Of a stretch of DNA of 62,000 nt, positions 1 through 12,591 are shown in pieces. Position 1 is the first letter of the stretch. Each line of letters opens with the position of its first letter. A model generated the notes under the pieces. That model was not told the DNA's origin. It ran no database searches and worked only from the letters and a program-made list of their open reading frames with translations. A program made the translations under genes and the position numbers. The stretch comes from Phoronis australis (Eukaryota; Phoronida; Phoronidae), in contig NMRA01000330.1 of NCBI GenBank assembly GCA_002633005.1, positions 1 through 62,000 of the forward strand, written 5' to 3'.

Positions 1-960
1 GCTGTACTCATTTAAACCGCTAGAGCCCAAAGTCCCACGTTACGCTACACGGATGTAATGACCCATCTGTCACAATTATGATCCCACCTTGACCTGCAAC
101 TATTAGCGAGAATGTAGTCACACGGTAAAAAGTTCGCTTCTCAGTGCATGTCTTGGATTGTTTCCCAGTCAGGCAAGCACGGGGCGCTTAAAGCTTTCAC
201 AAATTATATGCTTGGATTAATCGATGTGCCCGGACAGCAACTGGGCCTATTGTGTTCCCGGGGATTTGAGAAGGATTAAATTATTCTCAAAATTCAAGAT
301 CATGCAATTCGTTCCAAAATATTGTCTAGTGCATTAAAACCGAACCACGTGATCGCACAAGCTTTTGTCGCATACTCTCGCTTAGACTACGGAACGTAAT
401 TATGGTTGAAACCACGAGCACTAGCGCAACGTGCCGTCATGAGTTTGGAGTCATTTAGTTTACGCAATCTCGCCAATGATATGAAGTTAGCATGATCATC
501 TCTCTTGGATATTCTTGCTCTCACAAGAGATTCTCGCCTTTTTGAATGCACGCCGAGATTCTAAACTGTATACTAACAGCGACGAATTGTCTATAGGTTG
601 GAAACATATTGCGGGAATGCTAATGCACCGGTTTGTAGAAATACAGCTATCGATATTACCCTTACCGGTATGTATGCCAATCCGTATACTGATCTCCCGT
701 TCATCAATGTTAGTTAGTCTAAAGTCTTCCACCACAGCTCTGATGTGAAGAGCCATACACGCAATTTCTTTAGCATGAAGGTTTCCTGAAATAAAATCAG
801 TTATTAATTTACGCTGAGCGGAGATTGTGTAAGCAAATTTGACCTTGTATGACAGTCCAATTGTACAAAAATATATCTGTCAATTTACGTAATATATATT
901 TACACTCACGATTTTATGGGCGGGATGCCCACTGCTAAATCTGATTGGTCATGTTTGACC
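1..960. other. Intergenic, no gene seen
   Basis: Only short opposing open frames occur here. None has splice context, codon bias or a recognisable motif, so I see no gene, RNA or clear repeat in this stretch. Confidence 0.6.
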
Positions 961-961
961 T

Positions 962-1120
962 GTGGTCCTGATGGCTCAGTGGCTAGTCTGCACGGATACC
1001 AGAAGGTCCTGTGTTCGAGTCCCGGAAGGGGAAAGAAATCGTTTCGGACTTACATGTATATTCGTTAGGCCACGCGATGTGGCCAATAGGTGGCGTGTAG
1101 ACAGGACTTAAAATGTTTGT
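962..1120 (+). repeat. tRNA-derived SINE (probable)
   Basis: A Pol III type 2 promoter is visible: an A-box-like TGGCTCAGTGG at 972-982 and a B-box-like GTTCGAGTCC at 1013-1022, about 30 bp apart as in a tRNA gene. The arms do not fold into a sound cloverleaf (the T stem does not pair), so this is not a functional tRNA. A non-tRNA tail follows. The 3' end is uncertain. Confidence 0.45.
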
Positions 1121-1335
1121 GATTATACAAAAACATGTTGAACCCTTCACACCATGGTTTCCACCATTTCTGGTATGATATTTTAAGTATTTCTTCTTTT
1201 ATGCTTTTATACGTTTAATCAAGAAATAAACGCAAAAGTTAAAAAAATAATTTTGTGTGACGTCATCAGTGATCCCGTCTCCGCCACTGGATTGTTCTAC
1301 ACCAGCCGCGAGCCGTAGTCGTCTCACTGAGTATT

Positions 1336-1651
1336 ATGAAAAGTTGCATGTGCGGAGGATGCAGTAACAGCAACTGGACATACAATATTTCAAGTTTCTG
1401 CGTTTCCAAAAGATCGCACAGAAATGGCGCAGGTTCGTGCGTCAGACACGGGTATGCATTACACAGTGGATTCCATTTGAAGATTTCTTTCTGGATATGT
1501 CGCAGAAACTAAACTGATATTTGATGAAGGTTTCTGCAACCTGTAAGTGCATTTGATGGAGAAAAGGCGTATTGTGTTGTACCATCGCTAAGAACATATG
1601 GAGCATGAACCTCAGCATCAAATTGTGACTGAGATAATGAATGTGATTGCG
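1336..1651 (+). pseudogene. THAP-domain exon relic, copy 1
   Basis: The ATG at 1336 opens a peptide with the start of a C2CH THAP zinc finger: Met-Lys-Ser-Cys-x-Cys-Gly-Gly-Cys-Ser-Asn-Ser. After a frame change comes WRRFVRQTR, matching the conserved Trp region of THAP domains. The second half of the finger is eroded. Near the end a frame reads EPQHQIVTEIMNVIA and stops at a consensus donor GTAAGT (1652). The same exon with the same donor recurs at 8271-8628, in a shared repeat spanning about 1170-1690. THAP domains are DNA-binding modules found in P-element-type transposases and derived host genes. Frameshifts and stops show that this copy is dead. The retained donor means it spread as DNA rather than as spliced RNA. 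Confidence 0.6.
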
Positions 1652-1691
1652 GTAAGTTTCCATTAGTTTTTATTTTCTTCAAGATTATGCC

Positions 1692-2315
1692 TCTTTTTGT
1701 ACTGGCTAACACGTCTTTTTCTGAATCTCGTAGAGCAGGACGACTGCGTTTCGCCTTCGGACGCACACTTCATATCTCTACTTCTCCCCGCCATTTGTAT
1801 AAATTCTGTTGACCTCTAGATCTGTGGCTGCGCATGCGTTGTTGTAATGTTTATAATCAGTTTGGCGGTCGGGATACTAAATTCTTTGTAAACATTTCAT
1901 TCGTTTGTAGTAATTACAACGATTTTTTCAAACTTTTTGCACAAGTTGAAAGTTAATAACTTTTTGAACTCCATATCACATCAAAAAACCGGCTTAAACG
2001 GCGTTAAGAGGTTTTTTCTTCTATAACTCGGACCATAGGCCTTTAAACTACGGTGGCAGAACATGAAAACCTGGTGTCAGCACTTCTAAACTCTATGGCC
2101 GAACCAAAAAACCCATGACTCAAAAGCAGGTCCAGAAAACTTAACACTTTGGCTGCAAGCATAACACTGCGAGCCCGCTGATTTTCTGACTGATGCCTTA
2201 GGGCTCCCAGTGTTTTCCGCCATTTTTGTCCTGTGTAACACTCTCCAATATGGCGTAATATTGACAACGCGAGCTGTATCTGAGTGGCGCGCGCCCGGTC
2301 TATGTGATGTCTACG
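1692..2315. other. Intergenic, no gene seen
   Basis: A minus-strand frame (1509-1766) overlaps the THAP relic and its downstream flank, but it lacks splice context and is poorly conserved in the second copy. I treat it as a chance antisense frame. Nothing else is recognisable here. Confidence 0.5.
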
Positions 2316-2439
2316 GTTCAGACGCTAGGACCTACGTTAGGACCTCGCAAAATCTAGCCAAAATCACATGTTCTCATTTAAAACACACGGCAATATCTCG
2401 CGAATTTTTGTTTTTCGCGGGGTCCTGGCATTACCGAAC
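2316..2439. mobile_element. Short MITE, GCTAGGACCT family, copy 1
   Basis: The ends are inverted: GTTCAGACGCTAGGACCTA on the left, and a right end reading GTCCTGGCATTACCGAAC. The interior (ACACGGCAATATCTC) matches copies at 15035-15173 and, inverted, at 12592-12711. There is no coding capacity, and the size of about 125-140 bp is typical of a non-autonomous DNA element. Confidence 0.6.
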
Positions 2440-4572
2440 TCTACTCGGACTGAGCTAGCATCCCTGGGTTAGAGTTCTATGCGCTGTCATAAATTTTGCT
2501 CAAGCGCGGACGCAAACAGCCTGCACTACGCGCGTGCCGACTTGTTTATTGAACCGCACGCGCGCAAAATCTTGCTTTTGGAAGGGGCAGTACGAGCAAA
2601 GACGAATTAATAGATTCTGGTACTAGTAACAGGGAGTATACTACGCTCCTTTTTAGTAAGCCTAGGCCTCAAAAGTTATCACCAGAGAGGAGGCAGATCG
2701 ATTGAGAAGTTTGCATTTTTCAAAATTTGCAGATTTGAAGGCGACTAGACATGTACATTAAATAGCACTGAACATTCTAAATAGGCACTTGCCAAGAAAT
2801 CACAATGGCTTCTAGACTCGTGCTTTTGGAAACATTTAGTTGTTGGATGTGGAATGTCAAAACAGCCAAAAATCAAGACCATTATTATTCTAATTTCAAG
2901 ACCAGGATAAATCCATGCAGACTTCCAAAAAGTCCTGCCAAGATTTTTGAAATTTTTTGAAATCTTGACAAGAGTTTTTAAGATGATGGTGTGATTTTTA
3001 AAAATCTTCGAAATGGTAGAATGGTTTGAGAAATTCTTGGCAAGATTTTCAAACTTATTGGCAAGATTTTCAAACTTATTGGCAAGATTTTAACTTTTGT
3101 CGAGTTTACACTGGTCGTAAAGTGAAACTGGGGTCTTTTGACTTGATTTTTGCAGCATTTAAATAAAATGTTGAATATTACCATGATCTTGCAGTTTAAA
3201 TCTGTGTCGAATTTCCCCGGTTTTGGCATTCCAGAGTCGGGTGTCTATCGTGGGTACACACTTTCGTGGACCAAGTTGTCTTCTGGGTCTTGTAAAATTA
3301 GTGTGGGCAAACCAACATGGTGGAAAGACTGAATTTTTTCCATTTTTCATGGTTTTCACAAGCTCACATCTGCTGGAACACTAAATGGTTGTAAATGGAA
3401 AATATGCCAGCGAAATGTGCTTGGTCAACTGTTGCTACAGAAACCTTTCAATAATTTCCATGAAATACAAAAGGTAGTACAGGTGACAAACCAAGCTGCT
3501 TAAAACATTACATAATATTTATGATATTAGAATAAAAATCAAAATTAATGATTGGGCTAAAATTTTAACATTTTGTAAAAATATGTTCAATGATAACACT
3601 TTTTCGCCTCGAGGCAGCGCTGCAAGCAGTTTAATGAATTTAAAATTAGATGTTTTTTTTCAAATCACACTGAAACTGAGGTGGGAATGCCTTAAACTTT
3701 TTTCGAATTTCAAATTCACCCTTTTAGGTGTTCTTACCTACAAAATGTTTCCATCAGGATGTTCTTCAAGTAGTGTAAAATTGATTTGAAATTACAGAAA
3801 GTTAAGGTTCGGTTGAAATTTGTTTAATGAAAAATGTGTAGGTTGATTTTTTGTTGTATGATTTATAGTTTATGATCACAGAAAATTGTACAGTTCATAG
3901 AAAAAAGAATATTTAAAATATAATAATCAATGTTCAAATAAATTACGAAGTTCTTTAAATGTGGATAGTTTGATGTTTTTGCACTTTTTGTATATATTTG
4001 CAATCAATTTCTTTTAAAGAGTATTAAAATTTAAATGATGTTTTGCCAACCATAAGCAAATGCTGATATATTCTGACATTTCATTTCAATGGCATCATTT
4101 TTCATATTTCAAATTATCCTTCTTCAAATTTTGTTTCGAGGTCAAAGGTACTCTGTCACAAGCCGGAAAAGGTGATAGTGAATTTTGAAATTTACACTAT
4201 TCTCTCACTTGCAAATACAATATTTCATGATGTGGCTTTTATTTTATGTTGTTCAACTACATGAAAAGTACTGGTCACCTTGCCTTAAAGCAACAGTGGG
4301 CCATATTTTTTCAATTGCAGATCCTTAAACGTGCAAACAAATTTGCCTTCAAATTTCCGAGGGTACGTTTGCTGAAAAAAGGCCATTTTTGAGGCTCTAA
4401 ATTTTAAATAACTCCAGAACCGCCACGCATATTTCAAAAAGCAATGCAAATAACAAGTCAGTCAAAATCCATCATTTGCCACCATGCCAGGCCTACAACT
4501 TATAACTTACTCATGTGTTTCTGATGAAATTAGCATTTTGCTTTGCTCACTAAAGCTCACCCTAGTAAAATA
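2440..4572. other. Intergenic, AT-rich; small direct repeat at 3039-3092
   Basis: No gene is seen. A 21-bp unit (GGCAAGATTTTCAAACTTATT) is repeated about 2.5 times at 3039-3092. The remaining open frames are short and have no coding signature. Confidence 0.55.
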
Positions 4573-5560
4573 CAGTGGCGCATTTCAGGGGAGGGGACAA
4601 GAGGGCTATGCCCCTCCCCCTCTAAAATTTTCCCATATTCCATTTGGCAGTTCTGGGGTGCGAATGTCCGACAGGCAAAATCCTAGCTAAGTATTAACAG
4701 TATACTCGGGAACCCAATGGTCGTCCGCCTAAGCATAAAACCGACTTGCTGTTGTACTCACCGAATTATTCCACTTCAAAGTTATGATCTGAATAGGATT
4801 CGATTTAACTCTCACAGATATACCGCATTCATCGATTCGGAAGTTTTCTTTAATTTGTGCCGAGTTATTTCAAATGTGCACTGCCTTCGGCAGCCATTTT
4901 ATTGTGACACCTAAGGTCGTCATATGCTGCCCCCTTTTGTAAAAACTGAGAAACATGCAGAAAAAGGCCAACGAAGTAATGAAAATTGCAACAGCCTGTT
5001 TTTATTGACATAAACTCGATTTGAAGCTTTGATGTTGAGCTCTGCACTGTGGTTTCCAATAAAAGCCAATTGGACAACATTTCAATGCAGTTTAATGGTG
5101 AATGCGTGAGGCAAAAATGTTAAGAACCCAGCGTATCGCATTTGTCTGCGGATTTTTCCTTTGGCATTCTAGATCCTACTAGTGCCTGGGACAAACAGAT
5201 ACATTGCATAAACAAACCCTGGATCATGTTTTGTGTCCCGTCCGAAGAGAATTTAAATTCGAAAACATCTTCTGAAAACGCACAAAAAAGTGTATTAGTA
5301 AAATCTACTGATTTTTAAGTGGTTTTAAAAAACAATCGGTAAACTCACCGATTTTTGTCTCATTACTTTGATACGTGTCTCTTCCGATAAGTTAGTACCT
5401 AACGTGCAGACGAGCACTCCAAATTGGAACGCTAAGTCCCGCGTGGTTGCGCTGCACGCGAAACAAGATGGCGGACGACCTTTGGAGCCTGACGACAATA
5501 GGTAACCGGACTATAATACTCTACCCTGCCCCCATCTCAAAGTCTTGGATCTGTCCCCTG
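4573..5560. mobile_element. hAT-like MITE, interrupted by a second insertion
   Basis: It begins CAGTGGCGCATTTCAGG and ends GGATCTGTCCCCTG, an imperfect inverted pair. The left 118 bp match the left part of the intact element at 29188-29350. The right about 45 bp (from ATACTCTACCCTGCCC) match its right part. About 0.8 kb of unrelated DNA separates the two halves (see 4703-5513). The related copy at 44077-44397 supports the family. Confidence 0.65.
4703..5513. mobile_element. TA-flanked inverted-repeat element nested in the hAT-like MITE
   Basis: This block splits the older MITE. Its ends are imperfect inverted repeats: TACTCGGGAACCCAATGGTC on the left, and TAGTCCGGTTACC on the right when reverse-complemented, followed inward by a shared GGTCGTCCGCC. 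A TA dinucleotide flanks each side (4701-4702 and 5514-5515), as expected for Tc1/mariner-type insertion. No transposase frame is present, so it is non-autonomous. Confidence 0.55.
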
Positions 5561-8094
5561 AACTGTATTAAGTCTCTTGATCGATTTTCTCCGTGTTGAA
5601 AACATTCTAAAGCCCAGGAAAATGAGTTTTACTTGGAAGTGCAGAAAGTTGAAAAGGTGCCGAAAATTTGTAGGCTACGCATGGACATGGTACTATTGGA
5701 TTGGTAGACTAGAGTAGAGACGTTCATTGTTTTCAATCAAAAGCTTGCACTCATTTTAAACAAAATTAACAAATAAATAAACTAGTTTTGGCTTTCAGGT
5801 GGTGTTGTAGAGTTTCATACGTACCCCAGTCACTACGCATTTCAGGCCGGCTGAAAATATCAATGAAATTGTAAAAAATAAAATGAATAAATAATTTCAA
5901 AAACTCGTCGTCTGCAGCATCATCAACGCGAAGCAATCCCAGAATTCATTCACGACAGGGGACATAATCTAGCAGTTGGACAATAGATGGCGGTGTTGTT
6001 ATTGGCTTTGCGAGTGGATAGAATGACACACGCTAGCGAATACCGAGAATTTCCTAAAAAGGCCCATAAGCGGATATTCGGAAAACAACCTTTCAAAAAC
6101 GTCAAACAAAACGTACCGTCTTTTCGGAAACTGTCACATTAAAACTGTCCTTCGTACTGTACTAGTAGGACATCGAAACGTATCACATACGTATTTCAGA
6201 ACAGTCCGTCAGATTTCCAAAACATGCAAACAGTTACCAAAAATACATCCATGGACGTACTTCTGGAAAATTTTCCGAAAATATACCCATGCGTACTTTT
6301 AGGTGGGCCTGCTTCCACGCGCGTTATTGCAATTTGCAAATAATTCCACGTTATTTAGTTTACGAATCGCTTAGAAACAAATTTGCTTTCTGGAAGGTGA
6401 GATTTGTATATCATCATGCACGTCCTTCTGTTGACGTGCTCATGTGTGACATTGTTTTCAAATGAAATTCATTTTGTCTTCTGTAAAATGATAATGGTAA
6501 AACAAAAACAAAACTCCTTCGAGAATATTGTGCGTAGAGTATCACTAGTAGTCAGAAGTATGGATTGTTTTAAATTCAACAACTTGCTGTTTTATAAACG
6601 GATTTAGAGGAGCAGCACTCCCCTATCCCAACGTAACAGTATACTGAATTTACATAACGAGGCGTTGTATGCAGCTTCGAACATTTTTTGTATTTCATGT
6701 ATTTTATTTTTGCATTTTGGTCTCATGTCACTTACACAGCAAAGTAAAATTAAAAAAAAAAAAACTATTAGATGGTCTTAGTTTCTATCGAACACGTCTG
6801 AAGGATATTTTCAATCGTAGTCTTTAATTGTACATGAGATTTTTATCGAGACGAGTGTAATGGTTTGCCAATCCATCTATCCACAATGAATTCCTCCGAA
6901 GAACATTGTAGAGTAAAATCCGGCTCATCTATTAGACAATGTCAAGACACGATACACAATGTCAGTTTGGAAATTTCCAACAATAAGCGTCAAAAACAAG
7001 AGAGTGTTTTTAGCCAGTATATTTGGTGCCATGTATTTTTCATCTCTACATAAAAATCACAAAAAGCGTCAAAATTAGAGTAAGCGTTTACGGTAATACC
7101 TATAAATGTCGGTATAGTAGAAAACGCAATTTTCCTCGTGATTGTGAATCAAATGTAAGGGCGATACCACAGTGTTTGTCATTTTTCATGAAAAATACAG
7201 CAAAATTGATCAGTTAGTTCCGTCCAATAATTGATTCTGTCACATGATTTATCGTTTTGTTGGAAATGTGGCAGATTTTAAGATAATAAAAATTCGACAG
7301 TATTCTTGAGCGAGACTGTGGCCATGCTCTATTCGAGTCAAACCTTTCAAAATTTGGGTTCTTAATCAGAAGACAGGAGGCCGTCGTGAGGCAGGCGCGT
7401 CTATGAGGTTTCCACTATTTGCCCGCTGCTTCTCGGATAGATGCCGCGGAAATATACCTTTGACAAAATATCATCTGTACTTCCAAAGATTTGCGCATAT
7501 TCAGAAATATTTGACCTTCAAAGGCTCGTTTCTTTGACGGTGATTAGAGCTTGCAGAAACTTTAATTTTAGTCTACAGAAAAGTTTGTAATGTGCTTACG
7601 TCCATCAAGGATATGTAGGAGTCTTGCCCACTGTCCAGCGATTGGTCACAAACTCCATATTCATATGTGTTTCATACACTGTTCTACAAAACGCTGTTAG
7701 GAATGGCTTTTAGAACGCTCCACTTTGGCATGAGGGGATATCAAAAATAGGACTTATGTGATTTTATGCAAAAAATTAAATTATATAAAACGAATGCGAA
7801 ATGATAGTTTAGAAAACTGCAACAGCGTTTTGACCGTTTGAAAGTTTATATCGTGCGAAATTTGGTTATGTCATTGATCCAGTGGCTTTGTTATGAATAG
7901 GCCTTCCTTATGCTAAATTTTCCTAAAAAACTAGCTCGTGTGACCTAATTGGTAGCAGATTGGTATAAAGTCAAAAATAAATTCTACGCAATTTTTATTT
8001 TTAAAAATATATACTTTCGCAGAGTTTTTTTGGCTAATGGGTACATATCTTTAAACCCTACACAACATGATCATGAATTCGGTTATCAATAATT
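5561..8094. other. Intergenic, no gene seen
   Basis: AT-rich sequence with only short open frames in every register. A poly-A run occurs near 6752. I recognise no exon, RNA gene or repeat family here. Confidence 0.55.
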
Positions 8095-8270
8095 TTGATA
8101 TGGTATTTTAAGTATTTCTTCTTCAATTTTTATACTCTTAATCAAGAAATAAACGCAAAAAATAAAAAATATTTTTGTGATATCATCAGTGGATCCGGTC
8201 TCCGCCGTTGTCTTGTTCTAGGCCAGCTGTGAGCCGTAATGGTCTCAAAAACTGAGTTCTACTGAGTATT

Positions 8271-8628
8271 ATGAAAAGTTGCATGTGCGGCGGATGCAGT
8301 AATAGCAGTCAGACAGACAATATTTCTGTTTTTGCTTTTCCTAAAGACCCTAGTGGCACAGGATCGTGCGTCGGGCAAGGATATGGTAGTACACGGTGGA
8401 GCAAGCAATCAGTTTAGGGGACACGCAGTGCTTAGCCAATTTTGAAGAATCGTACTTCGATTCGTCGCAGAAACGGAGATTTTATGAAGGTTTCTAAAAC
8501 GTGTAGGTGTATTTTATGGATAAAAATTACATTGTCGGTTGTGTCATAGCTAAGAACGGAGTTATCAAGTCTTTTTTGAGTATGAGTCTCAGCATCAAAT
8601 TGTGACTGAGATAATAAATGTGATAGAA
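8271..8628 (+). pseudogene. THAP-domain exon relic, copy 2
   Basis: This is the better-preserved THAP relic. From the ATG at 8271 it reads Met-Lys-Ser-Cys-Met-Cys-Gly-Gly-Cys-Ser-Asn-Ser, then ISVFAFPKDP. The FPKD segment is highly typical of THAP domains. Later CLANFEESYFDSSQKR matches the distal C-x2-H/F region, but with Asn in place of the zinc-binding His. The Trp segment is frame-disrupted. The tail SQHQIVTEIINVI ends at a consensus GTAAGT donor (8629), the same place as in copy 1. The shared repeat covers about 8095-8665. It is a dead copy; whether an autonomous P-like transposon or a THAP host gene was the source cannot be told from here. Confidence 0.6.
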
Positions 8629-8665
8629 GTAAGTTTCCATCAATCTGTTCTTGTTCAAGATTTTG

Positions 8666-11600
8666 TGGAAATTCATGCTATCCACATATACATTAATGCC
8701 CAATAGTAGAAAAGAAGGTGTAGATTTCACGCAAATAGTTTGAGGTCACTATCGCAGCCTGCACAGAGGCTGGAGTCGGAAACTGGACTGAAATAATCGA
8801 CGACTCACAACAGCACAAAGCTTTCAGAATTTTGGAACAGACAAGACATAAACGAGTATTATTTATCAGAAATAAAAATCCAGATAGCATCGTTATAATT
8901 AGGTGTGATCGTTACTGATAAAAGCGCTCGGCATTCGAAGAAATGAAATCATCAGTGTACACTATTTGCGACTGCACTTTGACAGTCAAGGTAAAAATTT
9001 TAGTTAGATTTACAGTTCAAGGCACATATTACTCGACACTAAAGTGATTAGATAATGAAATCGTGATTCAATAAAAGGCTTTAATTACTACTCTGAAATC
9101 ACGACTGTCCGCAGACTGAATAGGTTTCGGTTTAGCTTCACTGGCCGATTACGCCGGTGTGATAGGCCGGGTCGCGAAGTCTGCCAATAATAACAGTAAG
9201 TTCTCACTCATTACCTGTTTTATCTATGGCCTGAGTGTCGTCTTCACCCCCATCTCCATACCAGTTTGTCGTAATACTCGTCAAACTCGCTCTCTAAGAC
9301 TTCGTAACTTAAAAATCACTACTATATCCGCCATTGCACATACTGCCTGTTGATCGTCTTACACTCTGATGACATCACGTGGAGGGAAACCAGAAAAACA
9401 TTATTATTTCTTTAAAATTAAAAATTACTTAACTGTTTCTCAAAATAAGCGCTTGTTTAGTTATATTTTGTGTTACAAAATTATTATACATGGTGCAAAA
9501 CCTCTGAAAGTCTAAAAATCCATTGTGGGAACGCTTTAATACTGACTCCTTTGCATTTTCTTACAGTCATAGAAATGTGGTGTAAAGGCGGTGTTTGCAT
9601 ATCCCGCCAGTTCGTGGATTGCCCAAACATCCATCAGGCAGGTTGGCTGAGTGAGTTGACCCGGGTAATGCCATGGTGTAATTCGGTTTCAGCTTGACAT
9701 TATCTTTGTGAACGAGCGAAAAAGCAAGAATACGCGCGTAAAAGGTTTCGAAAGGGGGCTCACATGACATTCGTGTTTTTTTCGAGTCCCGGTTGCATTT
9801 ACCTCCATCGAGTTCATTAAAAATTGGCAACTGTTGGGCTGCCTGGTTATTATGAGTTATTTACTGCGCTTTCTCAATTTTGTTGATTACGGATTAATGC
9901 ATTTGCTTGACTTTTGGTTTGTTGTGATCGAATGAATACAACATTTTTGCCCATTTTAGCTCTGACGTGGCTTTGCTTATACCTTTGCTACCAGCAAGCG
10001 GAAAGTTGAAATTTGGGCTCAAAATCCGCGTACTCTTCAGCCGATTAAAGAGACTTTTTATGATTTGTCTTAGTAAAAAATTAACAAAAAGTTAACATGC
10101 AAGTTAGGGCAGTCAAAACAAAGACCAGATAATATTTATTCAACAAAACTCTAAATGTATATCTTAACTGAATTTAATAATATGAATTTTTTTAGTTTGA
10201 CTTTTGGTGGTCTAGTGAGTGACAGATCACTCGTGCATTATGGGTAGTCACTCAACTGCCGCCGTGATTAATGAAGTTTTCTAGTGAATCCCGCTCACTT
10301 AAAAAATCGAAAGAAATTGCTTATAGCAAAGAACGATTAAGATAAACAGGGCTAAAAATTACGAAATGCTTGGTGATATCTTTAGAGTGATAAATCTCAT
10401 TATGTGTTCTAAATTTGTGAGTACCTAATTTTACGTCCAAGAAACATAGAGGGAGTATTCAGCTGAAAAAGTCAAGTAAAATTCACCTTTCTATGATATT
10501 TTCTATTGTCGAATGCAAATGGTTTTATTGAAACCCGCCGTTCGCAAGTCAGTTAGGTCGTTCGCGTTTTCCCGCAAATAAAAAGGTGCAAAACAGTATC
10601 ATACAACCCTAGAATTGCTTACTGACACGTAATTTGAAGTCAGAGTATGAAGCAAAGCGAATATCTATATTGAGCAAATTTTGTTGAGCCTAAATTGTCT
10701 CTATTTCAGGTTGTTAATTAGCTTCTAATTAAGTGACAACTACTCCCATTTACTGTGTGACTTTATGGTAGACATTTGACGAGCAAATACAGAAATCACA
10801 GGATATGGTAACGATCTGATAATCGGCATTATTAGCCGGGTCATCAAGCTTGTTTCGTGCGGTATTTTGGCTTTCCGGAACTAGGCGTTTAAACGGAGAG
10901 AAAACTGATATTTTTGGGATCAGCTTCAACGCTGGATCAATAGAAACCCCCGCGGTCACAGTCTAAGATCATTCGATAAACGCAGAATATTTGGTGCTGT
11001 TTAACTGTACCGGCCTTGATTTCATCGAATGTCTGGCAGACATCAGCGAGCATTGGCAATCTGTAGTAAATTCATAAAAACAGAGTAGCTCAGGCTTCGT
11101 AGTTTACTCTCTGTACTCGAAACTTGACTAAAAAATTGACCAATTTCATGGCACGCTTCAAAGTAAATTACAAATTTGTTTTCGAATAACGCGGCTTGGA
11201 TTCGGATTTGTGTCTGGTACGAGTTGAAGTTCGGAGGTTAAACTTCGAGTCCTGGTCAAAGCTAACAACTCTGACTATCGCATCCAACAATAAACCCGAA
11301 TCGCCTTTTTTGAGCGTAAAACAGCCAAATGTCTCTTTAAAGCGAACTTTGATTCTCTTGAAATTGTCTTGATTTTATCCTTGTGTAGAGCACGACATGC
11401 GTACATGAAGTGCATGGTATGATTACAAGAGACTCAAAATCATGTTCTTATCTGTTGATCAACCCAAAACTTACGATAAAATAAACAAGGTGATGCATCC
11501 TTTTTTGATTTTTTGTCGGAATATGCGTTCAGAATAATACTGAAAGTACCTTAGTTAAATTAACATTTCGCTCTGTTTAGTTGGACAACAACGACAATCG

Positions 11601-12591
11601 AAAAAGGTATTCAACTGACTTTTATAAAATTTGTCTCAAATTTCCTTATGATTGTGGCTTGGTTAATGTTACCAGGGAGACCAAACAAACCGTCAACGGA
11701 CCAAGAAACGCAGGTCAAGAAACGCATTAAATCGTCGTATTTACCCTAAGAGTAATACAGTCCTAGATTTTGCTGGAGTTGACCAACCCTCTGCGAATTC
11801 GAATACGGCGCGAGAGAACTTACATTCAAAATTACGTTAGGTGAGGCACTTGACGCAACAAGAACTATTTCTCGTGAGTACATCGTAAGTCAACTTTTGG
11901 TTTTGGTTCTTCAAAATGTGTTTAAAATGACAAGAAAACAGTAGAATGCAGCTTTAAGAATTGCAACATTATCATGATTAATCTGTGAAAAAGTGACTTT
12001 ATTTCTATTTTTATTGATTTTTTGAGGACCAATTCAGAGAAAGACGGCGGTCACCGACACAGTGCCGGAAAAAAGCTTTCGACATAATAATGATAACTTC
12101 CTCCATAATTCACAGCGATTTTTTAGTTTAGAAATATATCACAAGGTCTTTTTATACCCCGGCACTGGAGGAGTGACGTTGTAATGAAAGGCCCTATAAT
12201 GCCAATGGTACATCTGTAAGGCTCAAAAGAGTCTTTCGTGTAAGGGTCAACACGTCGATGTTTTGGGAGTGCCGGTAGGTATGAACGGCTTCCTTAGTCC
12301 TGGGTAGATTTTAACAGCGCACTGAGTTGACTGAGAAGCAAACAGGTGGATTTCACAGCGGAGCGTCGACTCGTCAGTGTAGTATCCCAACAATTAACTT
12401 CGGTGTTATTGGAATTATCGGCAGGTGTCGCTGTCAATAAGGGTATTATTTTAACGGTTTTTTCAAATAGTCGTCATTTTAGCACACAAAGCACTGCATT
12501 TCATTTATAACTCTACCATATTTACAGAACTTCAAACAATTAAATTCTGTTGTATGCATTGTATTACGCGCTTGCCGAAGTACAAGGTACA
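8666..12591. other. Intergenic, no gene seen
   Basis: No coding exon is recognisable. The stretch holds a palindromic pair of TAATTA sites at 10714-10732, listed separately. Open frames at 9470-9830 overlap on opposite strands and have no coding signature. Confidence 0.5.
10714..10732. promoter_or_regulatory. Palindromic homeodomain-type site
   Basis: TTAATTAG, a 3-bp spacer, then CTAATTAA form a perfect inverted pair of TAATTA cores. Paired-class homeodomain dimers bind inverted TAAT sites with 2-3 bp spacing. It lies 8.4 kb upstream of Dlx. Binding is inferred from the motif alone. Confidence 0.3.

Noticed and set aside
9600-9790. Possible tRNA-like SINE (GGCTGAGTGAG and TTCGAGTCCCGG)
   Set aside because: The A-box-like and B-box-like motifs are about 130 bp apart, too far for a tRNA-type promoter; resemblance is probably coincidental.
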